From: Parasponia andersonii
Taxonomy: Eukaryota > Streptophyta > Magnoliopsida > Rosales > Cannabaceae
Direction of reading: 5' to 3'
Length of the DNA stretch: 64,000 bases
NCBI GenBank assembly: GCA_002914805.1
Contig: JXTB01000094.1
Span: 436,524 to 500,523, forward strand
The notes beneath the pieces are model-generated. The model was not told the origin of the DNA. It did not search any database and was given only the letters and a program-made list of their open reading frames with translations. Below, piece after piece: positions 24,551 through 36,161 of this stretch. A program made the translations under genes and the position numbers. The first letter of the stretch is position 1. The number at the start of each line of letters is the position of its first letter.

Positions 24551-27500
24551 CAACAAACAAATCTAGTGGAAGACAATCATCATATTGCTGTTCTTTTAAT
24601 CTTTATGATTGATATAGATGATGGTTGGTGGCTAGACTCTGGTGCTACATGCCATGTAACTCCCCATCGGAGTGTCTTCACCTCCTACAAGGAAATGGAA
24701 GACAAAATTAATGTCTACATGGGAAATTCTGCAACAAGTGTTGTTGTTGGAATTGGATCTGTGAATCTTCTTTTATCTTCGGGAAAAACTCTTACTCTTA
24801 AAAATATGTACCATGTTCCTGGTCTAAAGAAAAGTCTTATATCTATGTATTAGCTTGGTGTTCATGGCTTTCATGTAATGTTTGAATCTGACAAAGCGGC
24901 CCTTACTAAGAAAGGATCCTTTATTGGAAAAGGTTATACCAAAGACAAGATGTACTTGCTTAGTTTAATGAATAATAATATTGCTAGTTCTTCTTATTTT
25001 TCTGGTGTTGAAATTATTTCTCATTTTGATGTTCATAATATTTGGCATTATAGATTAGGACATATTGGTAAGAGAACCATGGATAGAATGATACAATATG
25101 AATTTGTGCCTAAAATAGATAAAACTATATTAAATAGAAAATGTGAAAGTTGTGTTCAAGCTAAGTTATGCAAACATCCTGTCAAACGTGTAAAAAGATC
25201 TACTTCTATTTTAAAATTAATTCATAGTGATATCTGAGACAATAATAATCATCTTACAAGAGGAGGAAAAAGATATCTAATTACTTTTATAGATGATTTT
25301 TCAAAATATTCCTATGTATATTTGTTGAATAGTAAAGATGAAGCATTTAGTAAATTTAAAATATATAAAGCTGAAGTAGAAAAACAAATTGGAAAAGATA
25401 TTAAGAGAATAAGAAGTGATAGAGGTGATGAATATTTTTCTACTGAATTTGATCTTTTCTGTGAAAACAATGGACTATCCATGAAAGGACTGCACCTTAT
25501 AAGTCTAGCCAAAATGGTGTGGCCGAAAAGAAAAATAGAACTCTCATGGAAATGGTAAGTGTTATGCTATTAAGTTCTAATTTACCTTTAGGCTTTTGGG
25601 GTGAGGCACTATATACAGCATGTCATATTGGTAATAAAATATTACATCGAAACATGGATAAAACTCCATATGAGTTGTGAAAAAATAGAAAACTAAATAT
25701 TGATTATTTTAAAGTTTGGGGTTGTTTAGTGTACGTTTTAGATGTATCACATAAAAGGCCTAAATTAGGTGCTAAAGGTATTAAATCTATTTTTCTTGGT
25801 TATGCTAAAAATAGTAAAGCATGTAGATTTTTAAATCTGCAATCCAATTCTTTGTTTGAAGCTATTGATGTTGAGTATTTTGAACATCTTACTATAAAAG
25901 ATTTAGATTCTCTGAATTCAAAAAACTTTTACAATCAGATTTTGAAAAATCAAATTTACTTGATATAGTTCCTAGAAACATTGATTATTCAGATAATACT
26001 AATAAGGATTTGAATTTTCATAATAAAGAACCTGAACTAAAAAGAAGTAACAGGAAAAGAATTCAAAAAGATTTTGGTCCTGACATGTATACATATCATT
26101 TAGAAAATGAACCTAGAAATTATTATGAAGCCATGTCTTTACCTAATGCTCCTATGTGAAAAACGGCAATGGATGATGAAATAAAGTCTATTAAAGATAA
26201 TAATACATGGATTTTAACTAATCTTCCTCCTAATACTAATACAATAGGTTGTAAATGGGTTTTAAGGGAAAAAACTTAAAACTGATGGAACTATTGATAA
26301 ATACGAGGCTAGATTGGTAGTAAAGGGATATAGTCAAAAGGAAGAATTAGATTATTTTGATGTTTACTCGCCTGTTACTAGACATACTACTATTAGAATT
26401 ATGATTGCTATTGCTTCTATATACAATTTAGAAATACATCAAATGGATGTAAAAACTGCTTTTCTTAATGGTGAACTTGACGAAGAAATTTATATTAATC
26501 AATCTGAAGGTTATGTTGTGTTAGGACAAGAAGATAAGGTTTGTAAGTTGAACAAGTCTTTATATGGTCTCAAACAACACCTAGACAATAGTTTAAAAAA
26601 TTCAAACAAGAAATTAAGAAATTTGGTTTCAGGAGAAATAAAATTGAAAATTGTGTTTTCTCAAAGATTACTGATGATGCTAATGTTGTTATTACTCTTT
26701 ATGTAGATGATTTATTAATCTTTGGTTCTTGTTTAGAAATTATAGAAGAAACTAAAACTCATCTTAAACAAGCTTTTGATATGAAAGATATGGGTCCAGC
26801 TGATGTGATTTTGGGTATAAAAATTATTAGACAAAATAATAAAATAATTTTAACTCAATCACATTATATTGAAAAATTGTTGAAAAGATTTGATTTCTTT
26901 GATTCTAAGCCCAGCAAGATACATTTAAGTTCACAATCTTTAAAGAATAATGAAGGTGATCCAATTGATCAAGAGAAATATACTAAACTTATTGGGTCTC
27001 TTATGTATGCAATGAATTGTACAAGGCCTCATATAGAATATGCAGTAGGTAAATTAAGTAGATTTACCTCAAATCCCAATCATGATCATTAGAAAGAAAT
27101 GAAAAGATTACTAAGATACTTAAAAGGTACAATAAGTTATGGGTTATGTTTTGATGGATCATCACCTACCTTAGAATGTTACTCAGATGCTAATTGGGCT
27201 TCAAGAAAACTTGATTCAAAATCTGCTAGTGGGTAGATTTTTACTTTGGATGGTGGAGCTGTTTCTTGGTCATCCAAAAAACAAACTTGCATTGCTTTAT
27301 CTTCAATGGAATCTGAGTATATTTCTATGTCTCTTGCAGGCAAGGAAATAATATGGGCAAGGAGATTTTTGAGACAAATCCTTTTATTAGCTCTCCTATA
27401 CAACCCATTACTCTGTATTATGACAACAAAGCTACAATTTATATAGCTAAGCATAATAAAATTTCTGAGAAGACCAAACATATGGCAATGAAATATCATC

Positions 27501-27646
27501 GTATTCATAAGATAGTGAAGAAAGGTAAAATAGTTGTTGAATATCTGCCAACTGAATTAATGTTAGCAGATCCTCTAACAAAGTCTTTGCCTCACAATAA
27601 ATTGGTAAAGGCAACGAGAGAGATAGGATTAATACCAATGGCATGA
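24551..27646 (+). pseudogene. pol of the plus-strand copia element
   Basis: The protease motif WWLDSGATCHVTP is at about 24627-24665. The pre-integrase module (NIWHYRLGHIGKRTMDRMI, CESCVQAKLCKHP) is at 25038-25190. The integrase core (IKRIRSDRGDEYFSTEF) is near 25400. RT carries QMDVKTAFLNGELDEEIYIN (26440-26500) and the YVDDLLIFG box near 26704, in a shifted frame. RNase H has SSMESEYISMSLAG and ADPLTKSLPHNKL, ending at 27646. Stops fall at about 24852, 25236, 25678, 25966, 26157, 27091 and 27235, so the element cannot encode its own proteins. Confidence 0.9.
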
Positions 27647-28209
27647 GATCAACTGATTGTAGCCTACTCCACCTTTATGATAGTTGGAGTTCAAAAGAAA
27701 TTTAATCAGTCAAAATCCTATGAAATGTTAACAATGAGGTTACATTTCTAGTACACAAAATCTGGAACTAGTGGGGGTTTAATTAGTTTTAAATAAAATT
27801 CCAATCTCTATAGTGTACTGTTAGTTCACAACAAAGGTAGGTTGAAATTATATGTTCTTAACAATCTCATAGCTATAATGGAATGAAAAAAGAAGTTGTG
27901 AATATTCTTAATGAGATTGCCTTTGCAAGTGTGAAAGTCAGGATCGCTTCCTATGAATCTTGGTAAAATTCTAAAGCACCTGCTAAACCAGGATAAGTGC
28001 ATGACCTATAACGTGATGCCTCAAAAGAACTCATGTATATTTTGTACAGTGTAGATATTATTTATTTTTAAGATCAAGGCTTGTCCTCTTAATCTTAGAT
28101 TTGTTCAACCGTAGGTTCAAGGAAATCCACTTACAGGTTTACATTATACATATAGCCAATATCTATATTTTGTGGTCTTAATTATAATTACTAGAAAATA
28201 GTGGGGGAA

Positions 28210-28453
28210 TGTTATAGTATTTTCATTATAATTATAATTATTGATTATATTAATTTGAACTATTTCAAATAGGCAGTTATATTGTGGTGGTTATCTACTT
28301 GTGCCTTATTTCAAACGTTATTTAAATCTAATTTTAAAAAAGATGATAGAAAACGTGTCCTTTAATAAGACATGTCTATTAATTGAAACAATACGTTTTT
28401 TTTTTTTTTGCATTGCTTCAATTATTATATATATGTACCGTTAAAGTTTTTTT
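28210..28453 (+). repeat. 3' LTR of the plus-strand copia element (truncated by a gap)
   Basis: It aligns with 23058-23310, including the shared CAAACGTTATTTAAATC and ACGTGTCCTTTAATAAGAC blocks, and ends in a T-run at the gap. Confidence 0.88.
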
Positions 28454-28561
28454 NNNNNNNNNNNNNNNNNNNNNNNNNNNNNNNNNNNNNNNNNNNNNNN
28501 NNNNNNNNNNNNNNNNNNNNNNNNNNNNNNNNNNNNNNNNNNNNNNNNNNNNNNNNNNNNN
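28454..28561. other. Assembly gap (108 Ns)
   Basis: A run of N that removes the rest of the 3' LTR. Frames crossing it are meaningless. Confidence 0.99.
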
Positions 28562-28599
28562 GAGTCAACTTTTTTTTCAATTCTCGTGCAGTGTTTTTT

Positions 28600-28800
28600 A
28601 GAAACATACTATTTTTAAAATAGTTACTAGTTTTTGCAAACTGGTTACTGGATACCAGTTACCAATTATAATTATCTTTGATTACTAGTTATTAGTGCTC
28701 GAAAACTGGTTATTGGTTACTAGTTACTATTTTATAAAATAATATTTTTCTAAAAAAATTTAAAAAAAATAATATTCTTCTAAAAAAATATGATACTAGA
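28600..28800. repeat. Partial member of the GTTACT-rich repeat family
   Basis: It contains many variants of GGTTACTGG, TAGTTACTAG and CCAGTTACC, then TAATATTTTTCTAAAAAAAT. The same combination recurs at 48364-48655, 50360-50610 and 50835-51105. It probably lies within or beside the LTR of the decayed minus-strand copia element. Confidence 0.4.
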
Positions 28801-29730
28801 TCTAGGAAAAAAAATATGCTCACCGTATTTTTCTAATTCTTTATAAAAAGTTCGTAGAATGCTTAATTTTTACATTATTATTTCTTAAGTCCATTAATTA
28901 GATCACTAAATAGCCTACTTGATTAAGATAATCCAAATTAATATAATTGTCATTAAATCATGTAAGCCCATCTATAATTAGGAAATAATAAAACCCAACA
29001 ATCTCCCATTTGAGTTACATGAGTTATCAAGATATAATTATATAATTGAAACTTTAGTGTGCACTTTATTATTATCTTATTAAGAAATAACCCCTTATTA
29101 TAATAAGATATATTTAATATATCAACATGGAACCAAAGTGATTTTCACTGCACTTAAAAAGGCAACTAGACCTATCAACGATCACCATATGAATACACTC
29201 AGTGATATAGATCAAATATAGATGTGTAGCATAGAAATTACATGTAATGTGATGTAACATGCTTATTTTTAACTGGTCCTACTTTATGATTCTAACGAAT
29301 CAACCTTAATCTTTAATTTTATGCTAAATTATAACTTGACGCAAAACTACAATATGAAAGATAATAATATAATAAATACCATATATATATATAATCAGAG
29401 TCTACCTAAAATCCATCATCTAAATGTTGTAGTGAATTAAATAAGGAATAAATCTTACTAACAAACATACGAACTGAACTATAAACTCCCATTAAAATAC
29501 ATTTAAAACATGACACTCACATGAGCAATATGCTCAAGAAACACCTTAGGCAATAAACCTTGGGTGAGTGGCCATCATCATGAAGTTTATACCTGTATGT
29601 TCTATAGATACTTGATAACTTTGAATTCTTTATTTAATAATAAAATTCTTAAAATCTATGTGCCTCGACTTTAAAGAGTTTCTATTGTTATTGGAATATA
29701 ATAATGCAACTTTATTACCACGGTAAAACC

Positions 29731-29911
29731 TTAATGGTTTTTTAATATCATCCACAGATTACGGCCCAGTGATAAAGTTCTGTAGTCATATTCCCTAATT
29801 GAATGCCTCATAACACGATATGCATATTTTGCCTCCATAATGGAAGAAGATATAAGCATTTGTTTAACATTCTTCCAAGAATTAGCTCTTCCAGTTAGCA
29901 AATACATATAG

Positions 29912-29912
<1 letters not shown>
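29731..29912 (-). pseudogene. RNase H fragment of the decayed minus-strand copia element
   Basis: The frame reads LLTGRANSWKNVKQMLISSS then IMEAKYAYRVMRHSIREY, recognisable as the AGGAVSWRSVKQ...STMEAE part of copia RNase H. Its upstream half is at 30175-30300, beyond the inserted small element. Confidence 0.75.
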
Positions 29913-29950
<38 letters not shown>

Positions 29951-29954
<4 letters not shown>

Positions 29955-30188
29955 CTCTCAATCTAATAGATATTTTTTTAACCTATCCATAAGTATTTTT
30001 TAGTCGTCAGATCATTGATCTAACGACTATTATAATTTAAGTAGTTAAAAAAATAAAAATAAATACTCATTATTTTATATTTTTCTCTCTCCACCTTTTA
30101 TTATGAAAAAGTATGCGTGATAAATTTTAATTAGACAAAATAATGTCTATAGATAGGTATAAAAAAATTAAATATTAGATTGGTGCCC
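29951..30188 (-). mobile_element. Small inverted-repeat element in a TA microsatellite (copy 2)
   Basis: This 238-bp copy is inverted relative to 15241-15479. Its right end reads ATTGGTGCCC at 30179-30188. Shared features in order are the GGGCACCAATC start, the TACCTAT...TATAGA block, a centre rich in TTTTTATTATNAA, a GACTAAAAAA tract, and the ATTGGATTG-like end. TA repeats flank it (about 29915-29950 and 30189-30196). It splits the RNase H of an old copia element. Confidence 0.8.
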
Positions 30189-30199
30189 ATATATATAGA

Positions 30200-30480
30200 T
30201 ATAACCAAAAGTGGATCTCTTTATTAAATAGGCATCCAACAAAATCAGATTCGGAATACCTAATGATCTTCAAACTTTCCAATCTTCGATAAGTGAGCAT
30301 ATAGTCTACTATTCTCTTTAAATATTGCATAAACCATTTTGCTGCTTTAATACGATCTATATAAGGGTTACTTAGATATCTACCTAATATTCTAGAGACT
30401 GGATTGCAAGCAAAACTCCCTACTACTGATGCATAAGAGAATTTCTGTATTTTTTTAACTTCAATCTCATTTTGAGCCAC
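30200..30480 (-). pseudogene. RT/RNase H fragment of the decayed minus-strand copia element
   Basis: The frame carries KIQKFSYASVVGSFACNPVS, GRYLSNPYIDRIKAAKWFMQ and YLKRIVDYMLTYRRLESLKI, then YSESDFVGCL. These match the YASAVGSLMYA, NPG-HWKA-K-LRYL and YSDSDFAG landmarks of TNT1-94-like copia polyproteins. Confidence 0.8.
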
Positions 30481-31172
30481 TGACTGAGACTGGATTTATC
30501 GCCCTTAGCAATAGACGTAACTTTTGGGACACAATCCTTATCAATACAACTCTTTTGTGATATCCTAAAGAAATCATCAAGTGCAATTTTAATGTATCTA
30601 TTTACTTAACACCAAAAAGATCTTTCTTATATGTGTCCTTCAATAGAATTGTCTTGTTTCGTACAATAAGCATATATCGCTGCTAGCTAAAAGTATGTCA
30701 TTGACATACAAAACCAGGAAGATAAACTTGCTCCCACAGAACTTGTGATACATTCAACCATCAACTAAATTTTCCTCAAAACTAAACAAGAAAATGACTT
30801 GATAGAATATATAATATAGAAACAAGAAGCTTTCGACCTTTACATCTACCTAATGTAACTTCAAATTAAAATGAGCTATTATTGCTATAATTGTCTTAGA
30901 AGAGTCTTTTATTGAAATCGAAGAGAGAGTCTCTTTATAATCAATGTCTTCTTTCTGAGTAAAATTTTTGGAACTAGACGAACCTTATATCTCTTGTTAT
31001 TGCCTTTTAAATCCCTTTTATTCTTAAATTTTGTGACCAATGGATTTCACGCCTCCTAAATGTCGTTGTCCTCGTAGATTTCATCCCTGTATCGCCGTAT
31101 CTATTCACTTTTAGGAATTAGAATATTGTTTAGGTTGAGTGAAATTGATTGAATTATTTCTACTCCCATATA

Positions 31173-31550
31173 TTATACTTCTATATCAAACATATGTTCT
31201 TGGAGATAGACGATATAATCATCCAAAATCATACATCTTTTTTTCTTAATGGATCTACTGAATGGCATAACCTTTTGAGATGGTTGAGTTTGCTCCTTAG
31301 GAACAACTTTTTTATTTTGAATAGAAAGTTGATTAATATTGTACTGATCTGGCTTTGCATCTTGAATAATGTCAAGTATAGAAGCCTGACTATTTTTAAT
31401 ATAAAAATGTATGAAGAGAAATAAATTTCTTATCAAAGACAATATTCCTGACCTTATCTCTCCTCCAAACTCAACATCCTCAATAAATCTAGAATTTCTA
31501 GTCTCAAAGAAGGATCTACTTGAGGGATCGATAAACATGAAATCCCTCAA
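31173..31550 (-). pseudogene. Integrase-RT linker of the decayed minus-strand copia element
   Basis: A 125-codon frame includes FFETRNSRFIEDVEFGGEIR and, further on, RSIKKKRCMILDDYIVYLQE. This is the variable region between integrase and RT in copia elements. Flanking sequence to about 32700 shows weaker integrase-like text broken by stops. Confidence 0.65.
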
Positions 31551-32759
31551 TCTTTTAGAGTACCCATAAAATAGTAGCTAATAGTCTTTAAGTCTAATTA
31601 ATTTACACATGGCTTATAGAGCATAACCTTAGTTGGACAACCCCAAATATACAAGTACTTGATATTAGGCTTCTTGCCTATTTATAGCTCATATGGGATT
31701 TTTATAGTCACTATTTTAGTGGAAAGTTTGTTTAGTCTGTATACTGCAATCTTTAGTTTTTCTTCCTAGAGATTAAAGAATAATGAATAGTCATACTTCG
31801 TACCATATCTTTAAGTTTTCTGTTTTGTCATTCAACAACACTTTTCATGCTAGGTTTTCTTGGTATTGTATATTATAGGATGATTCCATATTTCTCTAGG
31901 AATAGAGTGAAAAGTTTTTGGAAGTTATTCACCTGATCAATTATATCTATCATTCACTACGATTAGATTTGACATTCTTAATTTTTTTGCTTAGTTGAAT
32001 TTCAACTTGAGCTTTAAAAGTCTTACACACATCCAGAAATTGATACTTCTCATGAATCAAATATAGGTACCCATAATGAGAATAATCGATTACGACTATA
32101 ATGAAATACTATTGGTCATTCCATAAAGCCGAAAGGAATGCTCTGCATTTATCAGTAGAAATTAGTTCTAAAACACCAAAATTCCCATTGGCACCTCATT
32201 TCCTAACATTTGTCTATTTTTCCTTAAGCACTGAATACAGACTTTGAAATCTATTGAATCAAGTGGGTCAAGAATTCTAACAGACACAAAGCTCTTAATT
32301 CTCTATTTAGATATATATTCTAAATACTTGTGCTATACTATAGAAGAATTCTCATTAGTTATTTTACATTTTATACCACATTTATGAATATGAAAGGATT
32401 CATTAAATGAGACAATTGTCCTTAATTTATAAATATTATCAATTAAAGAACTAGTAATAATGATATTGAATCTTGGAAAACACTAAATAAACTATTTCTA
32501 AATGAATAAGAATGGTAGTATTTGTCCAAGGCAGAAATAGAAACTTAAATTTTGTCTAAATGATGAAACATTAAATATCTCTTCCAAATCCAAAACTAAC
32601 TAGTTTTTAGCAGTAATCTAAATAACCTTATAGCATCAACTAAAATTTTGTTGTCATTGCCCAAATGGATGAAGTTTTCGTCATCAATTAGCAACCGGCT
32701 CCACACACAATCTTTTGCATAAACATGTTGAAATTAGTGGGAGAAGCTAGCATTTTTAT

Positions 32760-34319
32760 GAAACATTGCCATATTAATGAAAATAAAAGAATTATTCATT
32801 TAATTAATTGTACATAATGTTATTTGAATAAAGACCCATTTCATTGTATTAATATGTATTTTTGTGATTACAGTGTAAATTCTCAGAAGATATTGGTACA
32901 ATTTATTTATAATTAATTAATAGTAATTTGCAATAATATAGATACGGTTGCTCACTTTATTTATATTGTAATAGATATTCGAAAAATTTGACTTGTCTTA
33001 GTTAAACTAAAGTCAACTAGTGTACAGGACTTACACCAAATTAGATCATAATGAAATTCTATTGATAATAACAATAGAAAAGAATTTCATAGACGAGCTT
33101 TACTCTAAATCATCTTAAATTAGTTGTGATTGTATTGTTTCAGTTCTTGATGAAAATATAAATGTTGAGTTGTCCACAGCTTCATCATCCAGGTAAAAGA
33201 GCGTTGAAGACTTAGGTCCTCCAGAAGAGGCTGCAAATTAAGAAAGTACTTAAGCAGTATCCGACAGAGTTTATGTCAACAAGACGAATCAAATATTCTT
33301 TCCACATCAGCAAAAACCGAGGATATGGGAGATTCTATCATCAAGTTGAGGTAACGTAGTCTGTGATATTGAACAAATCCCGTGGTGTTAAATAGCTTGA
33401 TTGAGATAAACACTACCCTGCCAGTCCGAGAATTAGATAGTTGCAATGTCGGAATTAGTTTATCCTAGTTTTCAGGCTCAGCCATAAACTGCACCTTGCT
33501 AAAAAAGACGCAAATTGAGAACATTAAAAGGGTTCCTTTCGTTTAACAAAATAATAGTAAAAAAAATAGGTACCCTTCAACGAAAAAGATGTTGTTATAG
33601 TTCAATGGCAACCTTGGTATCCTACTATAATTCTTTTTTTCCACTTATGGGAATTCTCAGGAATTTGTTTTGAACTATTTGGCTGCAAATGATGATCAAA
33701 ACGGCTTCATAAACTGTTTTGCACTATGTTTTTTCACCAGGTAAACATCACTATGTTTTTTCACCAGTAAACATTTCAATCATATGCAAACAACAGTGAG
33801 TTGGCTGTTATGCCACAAGACCGAGTACCTCGGTTGGAATGGAATAGACGGTACCTCTCCTTCTTGGAGTTGAAAACAATTGTTTATACGAATTGAGACT
33901 GCAAACACCTGAAAATGTTTTCGCGGAAGAGGAATCTGATCTTCGCCAGGTTATGGATTTCTTTAGAGTAAACAACGTGGTTGTTTAACACCATGCCAGT
34001 AAACAAGGTTCTTATTCCATGTTTTTCTTNAAAAAAAAATGCAACAAAATGATTTATATTGAATTTCTGGTTAAATTTGCTAAATATAGTTAGCTAAGGA
34101 AATTTTGGAATCTGTTATTGACAAAATCTTTTCGCCTGCAGCTGCAATACGCCATCTCACATCCAAAGAACGACCCAAGCAGAGCTAAAACAAAACTAAA
34201 ACGAAAGATATTACCAATCAGTGAGCTTTTTCTCACTTGCTCACTCCAATAAAAATAAAATTTTAGAAAATAAGAAGCTACAAAAATATCAAGATTAGAA
34301 GCGAAAATAAAAACATAGC
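32760..34319. other. Unassigned region with possible exon-like remnants
   Basis: I cannot name a gene here. One plus-strand stretch near 33893-33988 reads LRLQTPENVFAEEESDLRQV then MDFFRVNNVVV before a stop. It looks protein-like and may be a fragment of a larger eukaryotic gene. Sequence near 33160-33350 also has exon-like composition. A single N lies at 34030. Confidence 0.3.
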
Positions 34320-34320
34320 A

Positions 34321-35890
34321 CAATTTGCCTCAGGATATTTGATTCTGTAGTGAGATGGAAGCCATTGTCTATCATCTCATCCAAAAGCTATAAATTGCAA
34401 TAAACAGAGTGGTCATTCTCAATCCAGGTATGACTATAGCACAAAGGGTGGGGTTATAAAACTTTGAAGATCCACTGCAGAATTACAATGTGAATATGAC
34501 AAGACAACTTAGTGATATAGTGAATTCAAAAGAATTTCATCTCTTTTCTTTTTTTTTTTTTTTAATTATAATGCAAGTAAACGTATTCCAGCGGTGCAAA
34601 AACCAAGGAAGTTAATGCAAAGCAACTTTTATTTGCTTAGCAAATACAAGTTCTAGTAGCCAAATAGACAAGTAAAAGCGAGAAAGCAAAATCAAACAGT
34701 AGTAACCCTTTTTGTATACATATCACAGACATTCTAGGAGAAAAACGAATACCGGATTCACTGAAATCAAATATCCAAAATCACCAGCAAAAGTATAACT
34801 CGTATACAATGATGAAGTTATCCTTCATCAAATCTTCATTCGGGCCTCCCAGGTAATCGGAGAGGACATCAGCAACCCTGCAAAGGAACCATAAATCAAA
34901 TAGTTAAATGTCAAGAAGCTCAATCTTCCCATACTGCAATTGATAAATACAAGTTAACTGCAAGGACATGTGGCTAAACATTACCTCAATAGCCATCACA
35001 GGAGGCATCTCAACTTGGGTACATGCTAAAAATGTGATTCTCGAAGAATTTGAAAAAGATAATGTGTTGGCGAAGCAATTACTGGTTGTACCCATTAGTG
35101 GACAGCATACACAGTTAATAAAACACGTGCCAAGAACATAACTATAGTTATTTGAACAACAGACAAAAGTGAAGTAGAAAATCTAAAATAAACAACAAAA
35201 CTAAATTGATGAAGTGCGGAAAGAATAACGTACAGTACATAGATCTCTACCGAATAATAAGACGAAAATATGAATGACTTCCAATAACTAATCCAACCAG
35301 ACTATGAAATATTATTCAAATGTATGAGCAACCCAGATTATGATATTAGAGTTACTTTATGTGCATATACACAATTTTCATTAAAGTGACAGAAAAAAAA
35401 AAATACGCGGAGAAAAACAACACGAAGTGTAGAGTGGGAGACTAAATACGAAAACTGATTAGTTCAAACTTAAATACTTAAATATGCACGAAACGAAAGA
35501 ACGTGACAGACCCAGAAATTAATATTCAAGATAAATCTTAAAAAAAAAAAAAAGAATTCAGTGGGTAGTGGTACCTTGGAGGAATCACCATGTGAGCGAG
35601 AGTGCTCGGAGAACCAATCACATATGGAGCGGTCTACAAGATGACCAGTGAGCTGTTTCTCAAGCATCACCTCACTGAAAAATCGAATAAAAAATTAGGG
35701 AAGATCTGAGATTATTTGATGAATAAGGGCAATCAAACGCATGGAATCCAAATCAAAATGCGGAATTTGGTGGGTATAAAATTTGATGAAATTCAACAAA
35801 ATGAACTTTAAATCAAATGGGAAATTAAAGAGTTGAGAAGCCAAACATATCTCACCCGGAATCTGAGAGCAGAAATATGCATTGCAACAT
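34321..35890 (-). pseudogene. AP3M: 5' part of an AP-3 complex mu subunit gene, damaged
   Basis: AP-3 mu is the cargo-binding medium chain of the AP-3 adaptor in vacuolar trafficking. The exons on the minus strand are: 35856-35890 (MLQCIFLLSDSG), 35575-35674 (EVMLEKQLTGHLVDRSICDW), about 34985-35090 (PVIASPTHYLFQILRE / ITFLACTQVEMPPVMAIE), 34799-34877 (VADVLSDYLGGPNEDLMKDN) and about 34321-34387 (LLDEMIDNGFHLTTESNILR). Exons 1 and 2 look sound. Exon 3 lacks about 4 bases between LRE and ITF, which shifts the frame. The FLCR codons expected after MAIE are missing. The donor after exon 4 reads TTATAC instead of GTATAC. I find no exons for the C-terminal mu homology domain. It could still be transcribed. 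Confidence 0.85.
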
Positions 35891-35904
35891 TGTTTACTAT
35901 CTAT

Positions 35905-35940
<36 letters not shown>

Positions 35941-36161
35941 CTCGCAAACCAATCTGTACGGATCAGTCTTGGCGTTGGGAAGAAGAAGTAAACAATGCAG
36001 ATTTAATTTTGTGTTTTCAAGAAAACTGTAAACACTCACGGACAGCGACATGTCGTTTTTTTGTAAAGTCTGCTAAACGACTTTTCTTTTTTTTCTGTTC
36101 AGAAATTTGCTGTCGCTTTCCTCAACCCCCCCCCCCCCCCCCAAAAAAAAAAAAAAAAAAA
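35905..36161. repeat. CT tract and C17-A19 homopolymer upstream of the AP-3 mu remnant
   Basis: A pure CT tract lies at about 35907-35937, in the position of the AP-3 mu 5' leader. Further out, 17 C residues (36126-36142) run straight into 19 A residues (36143-36161). Such a junction is error-prone to sequence. Confidence 0.85.

Larger units (their letters stand above)
23058..28453 (+). mobile_element. Decayed Ty1/copia retrotransposon, plus strand
   Basis: The LTRs open TGTTGTAGTATTTTCAT (23058) and TGTTATAGTATTTTCAT (28210) and stay alignable until the second reaches an N gap. A polypurine tract, AGTGGGGGAA, ends at 28209. gag, protease, integrase, RT and RNase H follow in the usual copia order, broken by many stops. 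The 3' LTR is cut by the gap, so the right boundary and the target duplication cannot be seen. I do not assign a lineage. Confidence 0.9.
28801..32750 (-). mobile_element. Highly decayed Ty1/copia element, minus strand
   Basis: The boundary at 29000 reads, on the minus strand, AAATGGGAGAT followed by TGTTGGGTTT: a copia polypurine tract and LTR start. Moving to higher coordinates come RNase H (29731-29961), RT (30175-30480), RT/integrase linker (31173-31550) and integrase-like sequence to about 32700. A 238-bp inverted-repeat element splits RNase H. gag and the 5' LTR are not recognisable. Decay is heavy, with a stop every few dozen codons. Confidence 0.75.

Noticed and set aside
28383..28623. 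Open frames across the second N run
   Set aside because: Same reason. The gap replaces LTR sequence.
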